Positions 25,701 to 38,240 of a stretch of 64,000 nucleotides of DNA are shown in pieces. Numbering within the stretch: the stretch's first letter is position 1; the number at the start of each line of letters is the position of its first letter. The DNA is from Torreya grandis. Its lineage: Eukaryota; Streptophyta; Pinopsida; Cupressales; Taxaceae. The DNA is taken from NCBI GenBank assembly GCA_037957365.1, contig JARHVA010003635.1, positions 180,001 to 244,000 on the forward strand. The letters run 5' to 3'. The position numbers and the translations under genes were made by a program. The notes under the pieces are model-generated. The model had not been told where the DNA came from, did not search any database, and saw only the letters and a program-made list of their open reading frames with translations.

Positions 25701-27884
25701 TGATGGCATTCCAAAAAATTTACTCATTTATTTTTAACGCAATTCTTAATCTGTTCATTCATACTTTTGGTTAAACACAAAATCCTTAACCATGGTTTTG
25801 TATGCAGATTTGTATTGAATGATAGCCTATATTTTGGCCATATATTTTTACATGCTAATCCAATTTATCCCAAAAAAACTTGAATTTGATTTGATATTGC
25901 AAGGCACACCTACTTTCAAAAAAATTCATTGGATATTTCTCTAGGAAATTGGATTTTAGTTACATAAAACTTGGTTTTCTAAGTTTTAACAATCTTGTAG
26001 AATAAAAATATAAATTTATCCATTGATATTTCATGAAAATACCTAAGACCACTTTTTTATTTATATAACATTAAAATGACTCTACACACCAATTTATAGC
26101 TTATTGCATTAGTTCATTTATGGGTAGCACTAACTTTTGTATCCAAAAACACATTTTTCACTGCAGTGTAAAAAACAACAAGTATTTATTTCTCATGTCA
26201 ATACACATTTTCCAATTTCTTACAAAGTATACATGATGAAATAAATTTAATTTAAAACTCTATTCTTTTTCCCTTATATGTGATCGGTTAGAGGTAGATT
26301 GAAACTCATCTTTAAAATATTCTACAGTGACTCATTCAAAATTTGTATTACTTTACTAACATTTTCAAATAATACCTATATTAATTGTATTAAACTAATT
26401 TGATATCACCTTTATCATATATTTATCAATTTCTTCTTATCCCTTTAATCTACTAACCAAGATCATACAAGCATCAATACATGAAGCAAATCGACTATCT
26501 CAGAGAATAAGATTTATTTATCTCTTCACCACAAGAATATTAAAATGGAGGCAAAACTTTTAAGACTCCCATGAAATTTTTCATAGACATTGTTTTATCT
26601 TTATACTATTCTTCATTCATCTTACCAATCAAGAAATAATTCCTCATATATACATCTAAAGATTTTTTTCTAAACTATGTAACCTGTGTCTTATGTGTGA
26701 ATTCAACTGCTCAATCTGACACAACATCGCCAATGAATACATCAAAGATCAAACCAAGAGAGTGGTACACAATTACTACTATGAATAGTCTTGACCAAAT
26801 TTAAATAACTCCACCAATGTTGCATGACATTTGAATCACTTGTTTTGGTAAAAAAATTAAGTCAAAAATAAGTTCATTAATGTATATATCACTCCACTTC
26901 AAATTTCAAACTCAGGCCCATAAATGAAAATTTCATGTAACACCAAATTAATGTGTGTTTAACTCTTCGGTATCCAAATAAAACTTGAGACTTATAGATT
27001 TAATTAGTATTCAATTTTTGAGTATTAGTAATTATAATTATGACTTATGCAAGCTATCAATTGACTGTATCACTGTATTATTTCTACTTAACTCACGAGA
27101 TCCTTATATGGCCTAATTAGATCCTTTTATCTAATCATCACTCAAAGGTTTTATATCATATAATTAAATATCACCATAATGTACCTTTGTAGAGTCTGAG
27201 ACAAAAATTAATATATCACCAAAACCCATTCATTATTCGAATTATCTTCAATTGAATTATTTAACATGCATTCATATCTCTATCACAATCCCATTCATCT
27301 CATAAAACTCTTGTACAGATATCTCCTTGCTCATAAATGTCTCAAAAATGTTCTTATTTTATTAAATCTAAAACAACTGATCTACATATGAAGTAAACAT
27401 TCTACTATATAAAAATGAAACACTTTATTTACAACTAGCCTATTCGAGGCTAAAAACTTAAGAATCCCTACACCAAAATGTTCTTAGTTGTTTCTAGAAT
27501 ACTTCAAATAAATAGTCTTAAACTCAATTTATATTGGTTTAACTCTCATATTTTATGGGTCAAACTCCTTTATAATGGTAACAAGTTTTAACAATTTTAG
27601 GATTTGTTGAAACTATCTCATAAGTCTTCTTAACTACCCATACTTTGTTAAGTTTTCTTATCTTCATTTTCCAACATAGCTTTTATCCTTTTAGGGATTA
27701 TTGAGATATAGATGACTATCATATTCATAAAATTTAAGATACTTTTACAATGTTACATACCCCTCACATATTAACATATCCCTCATTAAGATCTTTACAA
27801 TGCATTTGCCTTCATAGTCAAGGTGCATTTGATTTTACATAGGTTTTATTATAAAATATGTAATGGTGGGTTGATGCTCCTACA
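25701..27884 (-). repeat. 3' LTR of nested LARD
   Basis: This matches 29314-31487 from end to end. Shared landmarks include CACAAAATCCTTAACCATG at the left and TTTGCCTTCATRGTCAAGG at the right. Confidence 0.9.
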
Positions 27885-28199
27885 TCAAAATCTAGGGCTT
27901 AGAATATTTCATGAGCTCCTACTCATGAACTTTTTCTAAATGCCCAAAATATAAATGGTAATAATTTACAAATTTTCATTTTTTTAATGGTCCACTCATA
28001 CATGTGGACATGTTCTTTACTTCCACATTTATGTTTATTCTTATTTATTGTCTTATTTCCCGAAGCTATTCCTTACTTTCTTCTCTTATCTTCCATCGTG
28101 TTATTTTTATGTTTACCCTCTTAAATGAGGATATAAAATTATATTCTCTTATCTTGAGATCTTAGAAGAGTTTTCCTCTCAATATTCTCCACCTCCTTC

Positions 28200-29000
28200 T
28201 CAATCAAACTTGTAACACAAGCAAATGAAATATTAGAAAAAAAAATTTGAGACCCTTGTGTCTCTCCAAATTTTTGAATCCATACTTGTTTCTCAAGTAT
28301 TATTTCTTCTTATTTTGTCTTCAACTCTTTTTTAATACAAGTTTTTTTCCTCCTCTTCATGGTTTATGGCATGCTCCAAGGCTTCCATTTCTTCTTCACT
28401 CTGGTAGACAAATATTTTGTCTTATTTCTCAACTAGAAACTCTCCATCACTTTTAATTTTATATTTAATATATTTTATCTCCTTCAAAAGATCTTTGTCA
28501 AGTGTTAAGGATATGCATTTAGCCTTTACTACATTATCTTCTTCAGTTATGAGCCTATGCATTGGTTCAAATACATTATGTTCCTCCATCACTTGTGTAC
28601 CTACACTCAAAACATCAAAATAAAAATCAAATATAAAAACTTGAGGCCAATTTTCCCCTTGAGTATCTTCTTCCATCTGCATGTTCATCTTGAGCTTCGT
28701 TAGCTCACTCTTGAGTTGTTTACATATCAAATTCTTTTTCTTCTTTCATCTCTCTAATATTACTTTCATAAGCCATCCTACCTTATTTTTCATTACCCAT
28801 CCACACCATGGTTTCTTCATAATCTCAATCATGATCTTCACTAGTGTTATTCTCTGCTTCAAATCTTCCATTTCTCTTTGGAAGTTTTCCTCTTTTTATC
28901 TACTTCTTTAACCGGTCCTTTATCTTAGGCAACTCCTTGAATAACCTCCTCACCATTTCTACTTTCTCAATCAATCCTATTTCATCTTGATCCATTTATT
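28200..29000 (-). pseudogene. Charged, coiled-coil-like remnant in nested LARD
   Basis: The function is not recognised. A plausible start lies at about 28996 on the minus strand, reading MDQDEIGLIEKVEMVRRLF, then KELPKIKDRLKK and a stop. After a frame change the reading continues as EENFQREMEDLKQRI. The longest open piece is 28422-28730 (102 residues), with MICKQLKSELTKLKMNMQ, then the EEDNVVKAKCISLTLDKDLL segment. The frame is rich in Lys and Glu with heptad-like spacing. It occupies the same place as the remnant at 2950-4110 in the other LARD-like element and has similar composition. It could be a divergent gag or a family-specific accessory protein. The + strand frames at 28247-28911 are shadows. 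Confidence 0.42.
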
Positions 29001-29296
29001 ATCAAATGTTATTATCCTTGGATCAAATCCTTTGAGCATCACGTGTGCTCATACACTTGAGCTTTCCATAGCTCCTTAATTTCAAGCCTTACCTAGATTT
29101 TAAGGTTACCATGAACCACCATAATATATTGTAACTTGACCACTATAATATCACTGAATAAAATATCAATTCCTTAAAAACATTTTCAAAATATTCATAT
29201 TACCTTTTCTCTCTTCTAGTCTTTGCAAAATCAATCACTTCATCCTAAAACTTGTACTTTAATATTCAAGAAAATAACAATGCAAAAGAGCTTCTA

Positions 29297-29308
29297 TATT
29301 TGATACCA
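29297..29308 (-). other. iMet-like primer-binding site of nested LARD
   Basis: The minus strand reads TGGTATCAAATA, matching the iMet consensus at 9 of 12 positions, including the first eight (TGGTATCA). It lies 5 bp from the LTR edge at 29314. It fixes the minus orientation. Confidence 0.72.
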
Positions 29309-29313
29309 AAAAT

Positions 29314-31487
29314 TGATAGCATTCCACAACTTTCACTCATTCATTTTTAATTCAATTTTTTATTTTTTCACTCATACTTTTCATTAAACACAAAATCCTT
29401 AACCATGATTTTGTATGCAGATTTATATTGATTAACAAGCTATATTTTGATCATATATTTTTACACATTTATCCGATCAATCCAAAACCATTTAAATTTT
29501 ATTCATGATTTCAATGTGTACCTACTCTCAAAACTTCAATATTTTAAATTGGATATTTCTTTGTGAAATTGGATTTTAGTTATGAAAAACCTTCATTTTA
29601 AAATTTTTTAACAGTCCTATAGAATGAAAATATAAATTTCTCCCTTTATATTCAATTAAAATCCATAATACCACTTTAATCATTTAGCCAACATCAAAAC
29701 ACCTCTCTACACCAATTTATAGCCTATTTCATTAGTTAGTTTATGGCCAACACTGACTTTTGTATCTAAAAACACATTTTTCACTACTGTACAAAAATAG
29801 CAAGTATTTATTCATTATTTCAATACACATTTTCCAATTACTTATGTAGTCTACATGATGAAATCAATTTGACTTAAAATTCCATTCTTTTTCCCTTAAA
29901 GGTGATCGGCTACAAGCGGATTGAAACTCATCTTTAAAATATTCTAAAATGACTCATTCAAAATTTGTATTAAATTACTAACATTTTCAATTAATACTTA
30001 TATTAATTATATTAAACTAATTTACTATCACCTTTATCAGAGATTTATCAATTTCTTCTTATCCATTCAATCTGCTAACTAATATCATACAAATGTTAAT
30101 ACATGAACTAAATTGACTATCTCAAAGAATAATATTTATTTATCTCTTCACCACATGAATATTAAAATGGAGGTAAAAATTTTAGGACCCCCATGAAATT
30201 TTGTATCAACATTTTTTTTAATCTTAATACTATGCTTCATTCATCTGCCCGATCAAGATATAATTCCTCATATATACATTTATAGATTTTTTTTAAGTAT
30301 GTAACCTCTATGCTATGTGTGAATTCAACTACTCAATTTGATACATAACATTGATAATGAATACATCAGAGATCAAACCAATAGAGTGTTGCATGGTTAC
30401 TACTATGAATAGTCTTGACTAGCTTTAAATAACCCTACCAATGTTGCAGGACATTTGAATCACTTGTTCTGGTAACAAAACTAAGTCAAAAATAAATTCA
30501 TTAATCTTTATATTGCTCCACTACAAATTTTAAACTCGATCCAATAAAATAATTTCATATAACACCAAATTACTCTGCATATAACTGTTTGGTATCCAAA
30601 TAAAACTTGAGACTTAGAGATTTAATTAGTATTTGATTGTTGAGTATCTTATTAATTATAATTATGACCTATGTAAGTTATCAATTGACTATATCAATGT
30701 ACTATTTCTACTTAACTTGAGAGATCCTCATATGACTTAGTTAGATCCTTTTATCTAATCATCACTCACAGGTTTTATATAATACAATTGAATATCACCA
30801 TATTGTACCTTCATAAAGTCTGAGACAAAAATGAATACATCACCAAAACCCATCCATTATTAGAATTATCTTCAATTGAATTCTTTGACACACATTTATA
30901 TATCTATCACAATCCCATTCCTCTCATAGAACTCTTGTACTAGGATCTCCTTGCTCATAAATGTCTCAAAATGTTCTTCTTTTATTAAATATGAAACAAT
31001 TGATCTACATATGAAAGCAACATTCTACTATATACAAACAAAACACTTTATTTATAACTAGCCTATTTGAGGCTAAAAACTTATGAATCCTTACACCAAG
31101 ATGTTCTTGTCTATTTCTCTAACACTATGAATAAATAGTCTTAACATCACTTTATAGTGGCTTAACTCTCTTAGTTTATCGATCGAACTCATTTATGATG
31201 GGAATAACTTTAACAATTTTAGGAGTTGTTGAAATAATCTCCCAAGTCTTATCAACTACCCATACTTTGTCAAGTTTGATTATCTTCATTTTCCAACATA
31301 GATTTTATCCTTTTAGGGATTATTGAGATATAGTTGACTATCATGTTCACAAAATTTAGGATCCTTTTCCAATTTTACATATCCCTCATTAAGATCTTGA
31401 CATTGCATTTGCCTTCATGGTCAAGGTGCATTTGATTTTACATAGGTTTTATTGTAAAATATATAATGGTGGGTTGATGATCCTACA
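29314..31487 (-). repeat. 5' LTR of nested LARD
   Basis: This is the partner of 25701-27884. Its inner edge is TGATAGCATTCC and its outer edge TCCTACA. Confidence 0.9.
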
Positions 31488-33204
31488 TAATATTGGTAAA
31501 GATCATTATGTCTATTGAGTTCAACTCTATATTATTCTAAAATAATAAGTTCATGATGAGAGAAGGAGGCTAAAGGGGTGATGCAAAGGCAAAATTAGAA
31601 AATAGGATACAAAGTCAAACAGTCAACTATGTTCTACTGAAAATGGAACAAGATAGAGAAATAAGAATACATAATCATATAGGTGAACTATGTACTTCTT
31701 AGACAAGGGTTGAATAGGAAAACATATATACATGATTGAATAGGTTGATTGAGTACTATAGGTAGGAAGGCTAAATAGTCCATAAAAGATTGTATTTATC
31801 AAGATAATAACATTCTAAAATAGAAAAAACATTTTAAAGATAATTTTGAAGCAAAATTAAATTAAACACACTAGCAATTGGATCAATGTGACTGATCTAA
31901 TTGGAACACACAACATAAACCTTACACTAATGCTAGCCTATGCAAATTTTAAAATATAATATAAAATGATCAAATAAAAATAAACAACTAGAAATTAAAT
32001 GTTAACTAACTAATCATCCTAAGTTTTATTATGCTATAATAAAGTTTTAATTTTAATGTGATAGGGATGTTGGCTGAAACAAGGAAATAAAAATCAATCT
32101 AAGGTTGTTTTCAAGATGTTTAGGTTGAAATGAATTTGTATTGGCAATGCTAATGGATTAGTATTATGGCCTACCCCTCACTTCACAATCCCAAATGATA
32201 ATAGTATTATGTTCTTTGCCAATATATATCATCAACCATGCATTTATACTTAGCTAGAAAACCAAGTCTACTTCCCCCTTGGTGATAAAATCTAAGTAGG
32301 TAGGCCTTGGGAAGATAAATGTTTAATGCTTCTTAAATTAAAAGTATAAAAATAGTTTGACTAAAATGGTAATTTGAAAAACACATATTTAATCTATGTG
32401 ATTTAATCTAAGCATGCAAACAATTGAAATGGAAAGGTGAATTAATTACTAGCAAATATAGGTTGATTCCTTGATTGATAATAGCATAGAGTTGGTTTAG
32501 GTGACAATGTATGCAAAAAGTGCAAAATATAATCAACTAGGTTGATACTATTATGTACAAGAAAGATCTATAAGAACATAGTTGAATAGGTTGACTATGT
32601 CTTCTAGATGGAAGACATACTACATAATAAGTTGAACAGATCGATCTATTTTATTGTAAGGATATAGTTTTACAGATTGCAAACTTGTGAAAAACAATAC
32701 TGAAATAACTAAAATGATAGAAAGAGAAAGGAATGAAACTTAATGGAATTTAATATTGAAAATTTTTATGTTATGATATTCAAATGTTGTTTCAAAATTA
32801 GGATAATTGAGTCAACTAGCTTGACCAAGTTTGTAAATCCTTATATGCTAAAAGATAAATGGAGAATAAAGTAAATTGGTTCAACCATGTTTATAGACTT
32901 GTATGTTGATAGAATATAATAATATATATAATTAATTAGTTTTAATATGTATGTGAATCTAGAATTGAAAAATAATATTGCATAAAATGATTGATCTTGT
33001 AACCCGTGTTTGGAGAAGACCTACATAGAAAAAATAGACTCATTTTTGAATGACTCTATGTTAAGCCTATGTATATAATGTTATAACTATATCGACTAGT
33101 TATATTTACTAATTCAAATATATACAAATATAATATGATGATAAAATGATGGCATGAAATAAAACCTACAAGGCTTTGATTCATGTCGAGTTCACCAGAA
33201 TGTA
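31488..33204 (-). other. 5' interior (leader) of element C
   Basis: This lies between the nested LARD and the 5' LTR of C. I recognise no coding domain. The phrase GTTGAATAGGTTGA and variants (AACTAGGTTGA, GTTCAACCATG) recur between 31600 and 32900, giving a faint internal repetition. It is probably untranslated leader or lost gag N-terminus. Confidence 0.35.
33181..33197 (-). other. Candidate non-Met primer-binding site of C
   Basis: The minus strand reads TGGTGAACTCGACATGA, 7 bp from the LTR edge. It begins with TGG, as required for pairing with a tRNA 3' CCA end, but it is not the iMet sequence. I cannot name the tRNA. Confidence 0.4.
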
Positions 33205-34314
33205 TGTAAAGGGAAATGTAACTAATCAATTGATCAATCCTAAATCAAAGAAGATAGATCATACTTAAACTTTTGACTATTGAAAAATTATATATTTAGG
33301 TTCATGACCAAGATGGATATGATAGACATAACCAAGGGATGTATTATTAAATCACTTGGGAAAGGCCCAAAGCCTCCAGTCAAGTAAAACTATGCAATAA
33401 CCCTAGCTAGGTCCTATGTTTTCATATTCAAAGAGTAAATTCAAAGTAAAGTAAAATATAATATAGTTCTCACCAAATATTGTGGCACAAAGTGGAGGTA
33501 ATAAACATAAAAATTAAACTAACATAGAATATCTATAATCATGTCAATGTATAGGAAATCCTAATGCATGTGAGAGAAGTACAAATGAAAATCTATCTAC
33601 TATTACAAAGGAGTAACAAAGTTAGGAATAATTACCTTTGAATAAAAACCCATCAAGCCTCAATATCTCCCTTGGCCAAGGTGCTTCTAAAGATCATGTT
33701 ATGGTATGTAAGGATAACAAGGATAATTTAGCTCTAAGTTACATAACTTCTCTATGCATCCAAAAGACTTCTCCACAAGATAAGATATGTATCTCTAAAG
33801 AAAGTATTTAAACCCTAAGCTATTATCCTCAAGTATAGTGGTGATAATAAAATACAAAATATATTTTTCTTCTTCTTCTCTCCTCTCTAAATGGAAGAAA
33901 TGGATGTGTATATATAGTTGATTCTAACCCTAAACCTTTTTGAAAATTTAGCGGATAGGGTTGGTCTAATAAAATTTGTATCATTATTAATAGAATAAAA
34001 TTATTTCTTGGTTTATTATAGTATGGGATGACCTATACCTTAAATAAGTTTTATCAATTAGAGTACAGGGTTGATGGGTCAATAGTGTAATGTAAATTGT
34101 TGGAAAGGAATTTAGGCTTAAAGAGGGGCCAATGAAGGTAGAAAATGGTTGGAGGAGGAAGTAAGGGAGAAGACAAAGCTTTTGAAAGTGATTATGAGGT
34201 TAAATTTATAATAAGTGTTAGTATAGGGAAAAAAATCTTATGAATCACCAATGGTTTTCCAACTCCTTTCCCAATGCACCCTTTAGGGTTTATACTCAAA
34301 GGGATTGAGAGTCA
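33205..34314 (-). repeat. 5' LTR of element C
   Basis: This is the partner of 15755-16868. It starts TGTAAAGGGAAATG and ends GATTGAGAGTCA. The similarity ends sharply at 34314. Confidence 0.85.
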
Positions 34315-34783
34315 ACATGATCCTACAAAATATAAATATAGATTAATTCTTATTACTATACTTTTAATAAACCACAAATCACTCATCAATGGGTTCCATG
34401 AATCCCTACTCATTTTATTTCCTCTTCATGACCATATAGTCCTATTATACATACGCAAATCATCACAAATCCTATAGTGATATATATTACACCTATACAT
34501 GTTTCTTGTAAGTTTCCCTAGATGAGTCTAACCCTAAACCTTTCTAAACGTTTTATTTCCTATTGAGAGTTTACTATTAATATATAGACATTTTTATGAT
34601 TCAAATCATGCATCTTAGGATTTTATGTGATCACATACTATGTATCTCATTGATATATCTACCTAGACATGTTACTCCTAAATGCTACATGTTCCATAAA
34701 TAGATTATAAAGTTATATTATAGTTTTGAGGTTAAGTAAATACAAATTTATGATTCCCATCACCTCAAAATGAGGGTTATATA

Positions 34784-35010
34784 AGTGGGGACATGTCATA
34801 GATGCATGACCTCCACACTGTTCATAATTTTAGATTCAGTGGGGGCGTGTTTTGGGAAACATGTTCTCCACACTTATTTAATACTCAACATTTTAAAATT
34901 ATAGAGGAGGCATGTTATGGAAACACATTATTCATACTTATACTAGTTATAAATTTCATTTTAAGTGGGGTAATGTCATGAGAACATTTATTCCACATAT
35001 GTAAAAAATT
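34784..35010. repeat. Degenerate ~54-65 bp tandem repeat, four units
   Basis: Units start at about 34784, 34838, 34903 and 34964. Each begins AGTGGGG or AGAGGAGG, then a CATGT-like core with ATG, then YCCACACTTAT or similar, then an AT-rich tail. The copies are poorly conserved. No function is evident. Confidence 0.55.
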
Positions 35011-35890
35011 TGAAATTAGACAAATTGCACAATATGATGAACTACAAACACATTTGTGACAGCATTATATACATTGATATCATCATTATTAGACCCAGGT
35101 TTCAGCATGAGATATATATGAGGTGCATATTCCATATAAAGGGCACCTTAAATTACAAAATTAAAATCATTTTCATATGTAAAATACTTTTATAGAATTC
35201 ATCGTACACCAAGATGGAATTTTATGGACTTTTATTAAATCAATATACTGTAGTAGTCAGTTCATTTTTAAATCACTCAATATTACTAATTTTATAGGAT
35301 GAAGTGAGTAAATCATCCAACCTCACTATATTTATAGTGTGAGTTGATTTGGATCACTCACACCCATTAGGTTATAACTATTATTGGGTTACATGGTTGA
35401 GTTAACCTCAACTGCCAAGTGACATCATACCTTTTCTCTAAGGATGGGGGTAATTTTTCCTCCCACACACACATGTTTTATTTTTTTTCCTAATATTAGT
35501 TTAATGATTCACAATGAAATATATTTTAAAATCAAATTATCAATAGGTAAGACAATTGCATCGATACAAAGGTGTACTCTTAACCTTACTCTCATTACTT
35601 TCCAATAGTTTAAATGCTTTTGATTTTATATTATATGCACTGATTATATATTATAACATGATCTTGTTTAAATGTCAATCATCAATAAAACACTGAATTT
35701 GGACTCACACAAAGACAAGGTGTGTTATACACATCTAGGTACACATTTATTTTCTTTTAAACTAGTAATTTTATTACTAGATTAAATGAGGGAATGTAGA
35801 TACTAAATATGAATTATATAACACCTTAATCTTGTATACTTGGTAAATTGATTTTCATGGCTATAATATTTATTTATTATACCTTCTTAT
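35011..35890. other. Spacer, no gene seen
   Basis: This is AT-rich DNA between the short tandem repeat and the terminal repeat of element D. No domain, repeat partner or RNA gene was found. Confidence 0.4.
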
Positions 35891-36071
35891 TGATGTGGGT
35901 TTTATGTATACTATGTATCTTTATGAGTTATCCTCTAATATTTTAGGATATATGAATGAATATTCACTCCAAGTCAAGAAATTTTAAGGTATTGGGTTTT
36001 ATAAACAACCTATTGGTGGAATAATGGGGAAAAAAACAATTGCTAGTATTGGATGGTTTATATATGGAATG

Positions 36072-36811
36072 AGTACACACACACACACACACTTAATATG
36101 GTTGTATTGATGATGTATTTAGACTAAGGTGATTAGGAATAAATGCAAATCAAAAAGAAGGTAAGGTAAGAAAATAATAGATGTGGAAAAAATAAGATGA
36201 AATATTTTTAAGTTGACTCCTGAACTATGGGTTGGACAAGTAATTAGGTACCGATGTTTTTTGTAAGATGATATAAGAACACAAATAATAAAAAATAATT
36301 AGGAGTCTAAGGGAACATAAACAATATAAAATTAATCATATATAATCAAGGTTTACCACACTTGTAAGTTTGTGTTTACATATCTAGAAGGGGGGATTAT
36401 GATGAATACACAAAAGACATTTAAATTAGCAATAACACAATATAAATAATTTTAATGAAAACACATTCAAAACTAAGATACTGAGATACCATAATTATAT
36501 AACTTCTTACAAGATTCACATGTTTAGATAATAATTATATTTGCATATCAAGAATAATTTCATAACATTTTGTAGAATTTACTATTAATCTTAATAGCCT
36601 AAATTCTCCTCCCTTTGGGATCAGAAGGATATAAATAAATATATTATTGGGATGGGGATGCCTCATTTCTCAATCAAAGTATAAAATTAAATTTCCAAAA
36701 ATAGAATGATGTGTCAATTCTCATGCAAATAATTCATGTATAATATTGTTTACCCAAAATAAAATTCCTTGACTAAAATATCACATATATATATATATAT
36801 ATATGCCAAGT

Positions 36812-36847
<36 letters not shown>
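36072..36847. repeat. (AC)n and (AT)n microsatellites in D repeat
   Basis: An AC run lies at about 36073-36092 and two AT runs near 36785-36804 and 36818-36846, separated by GCCAAGTAAATT. The AT runs sit at the place where the other D repeat has its long GT run (50564-50676). Confidence 0.85.
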
Positions 36848-36849
<2 letters not shown>

Positions 36850-38240
36850 AAGTAAATTAGTAACTAATAGTTTTAACTTAGTTAAATCATGAAAATACAT
36901 ACATATTTAATGGGGTACTGATGTGGCACCATTGGAATAAGAAAATGATGGGTAACAAGTGTAAAAAATGAAGTGGATAAAACTCATGTAGTAACTTGAG
37001 TTATAGTTGGAATATACACCATCATTGTAGATACAACAGAAGTTGCCACCAATGTAGTTATAATAGTGAGTATCAAAATTATCACATATGTTTGCTCTAT
37101 ATGAATTTTCACTAGTGTATATCTCAGAGATTGATTACTTTGAGGAGGTGCCAATGTGCCCCTATTACTAAATTTAATTTCTTTTTTTCCTCCATTTTTA
37201 AATATAATGTATAGCTAGCCTAAAAGTTGATATCAATAGTTTTAAAATAAATCAAAGACATTTTGAACAAATATTGGTACTTATTCATCAAATACCTGTG
37301 TGACTAATGTAACTTTAAACTCCACATGAAGTGTCTCAATTATTATAATTCTATCCCTAGAAAAATTCACTAATTGCATAATTTGCTCATTAGTTTTGTA
37401 GACCGTGCCTTCAATTTTAGTATTTAAAACATGTCAATTATAGCTTGAAGGAGATTATAAACAATGGTATTAGTAATTAATTGACTAAAACAAGTGCTTA
37501 CCTCAGTGACTCTAATATATTTAAAATTAAAATCTATATATATATACCAAGTAAATTAGTAACTAATAGTTTTAACTTAGTTAAATCATGAAAATACATA
37601 TATATTTAATGGGGTACTGATGTGGCACCATTAGAATAAGAAAATGATGGGTAACAGATGTAAAAAAAAGAAGTGGATAAAACTCATGTAGTAACTTGAG
37701 TTACAGTTGGAATATACACCATCATTGTAGGTACACTAGAAGTTGCCACCAATGTAGTTATAATAGTGAGTATCAAAATTATCACATATGTTGGCCCTAT
37801 ATGAATTTTCACTAGTGTATATCTCACAGATTGATTACTTTGAGGAGGTGCCAATGTGCCCCTATTACTAAATTTAATTTCTTTGTTGCCTCCATTTCTA
37901 AATATAATGCATAGCTAGCCTAAAAGTTGATATCAATAGTTTTAAAATAAATAAAAGACATTTTGAATAACTATTGGCACTTGTTCATCAAATTCATATG
38001 TGTGACTAATGTAACTTTAAACTCCACATGAAGTGTCTCAATTATTATAATTCTATCCATAGAGAAATTCACTAATTGAATAATTTCCTCATTAGTGCTG
38101 TAGACTGTGCCTTCAATTTTAGTATTTAAAACATGTCAATTGTAGCTTGAAGGAGATTATAAATAATGGTATTAGTAATTAATTGACTAAAACAAGTGCT
38201 TACCTCAGTGACTCTAATATATTTAAAATTAAAAACTACT
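36848..38240. repeat. 699 bp tandem duplication in left D repeat
   Basis: CCAAGTAAATTAGTAACTAA begins at 36848 and again at 37547. The two units follow each other directly, with about 4-5% differences by eye. The right D repeat has only one unit. Each unit begins next to an (AT)n tract, so slippage or unequal exchange at that tract is a likely cause. The duplicated DNA codes for part of the unknown frame described at 36880-41950. Confidence 0.9.

Larger units (their letters stand above)
25701..31487 (-). mobile_element. Second LARD-like LTR element, nested in C
   Basis: Direct repeats of 2184 and 2174 bp (25701-27884 and 29314-31487) enclose 1429 bp. On the + strand both start TGATRGCATTCC and end TCCTACA. 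On the minus strand a decayed iMet primer-binding site lies beside the right repeat, so the element runs right to left. The interior has only a broken charged reading frame and no pol. The LTRs differ by about 15% in the stretches compared by eye. It splits the internal region of element C, so it inserted after C. The design matches the element at 403-6552, but I saw no sequence similarity between the two LTR sets. No clear target-site duplication is present. Confidence 0.85.
15755..34314 (-). mobile_element. Ty3/gypsy-like element C with nested LARD
   Basis: Direct repeats of 1114 and 1110 bp at 15755-16868 and 33205-34314 start TGCAAAGG/TGTAAAGG and end GAGACTCA/GAGAGTCA, so they have LTR form. 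The interior, minus the nested element at 25701-31487, is about 10.5 kb. Minus-strand remnants resemble gag (23374-25450) and the end of a protease (18144-18383), giving minus orientation with the 5' LTR at the right. A tRNA-like primer-binding candidate sits next to that LTR at 33181-33197. No RT, RNase H or integrase is recognisable, so C is either non-autonomous or decayed past recognition. No target-site duplication was found. Confidence 0.72.

Noticed and set aside
28247..28911. Overlapping + frames of 68-76 residues
   Set aside because: They are shadows of the minus-strand charged frame in the nested LARD-like element.
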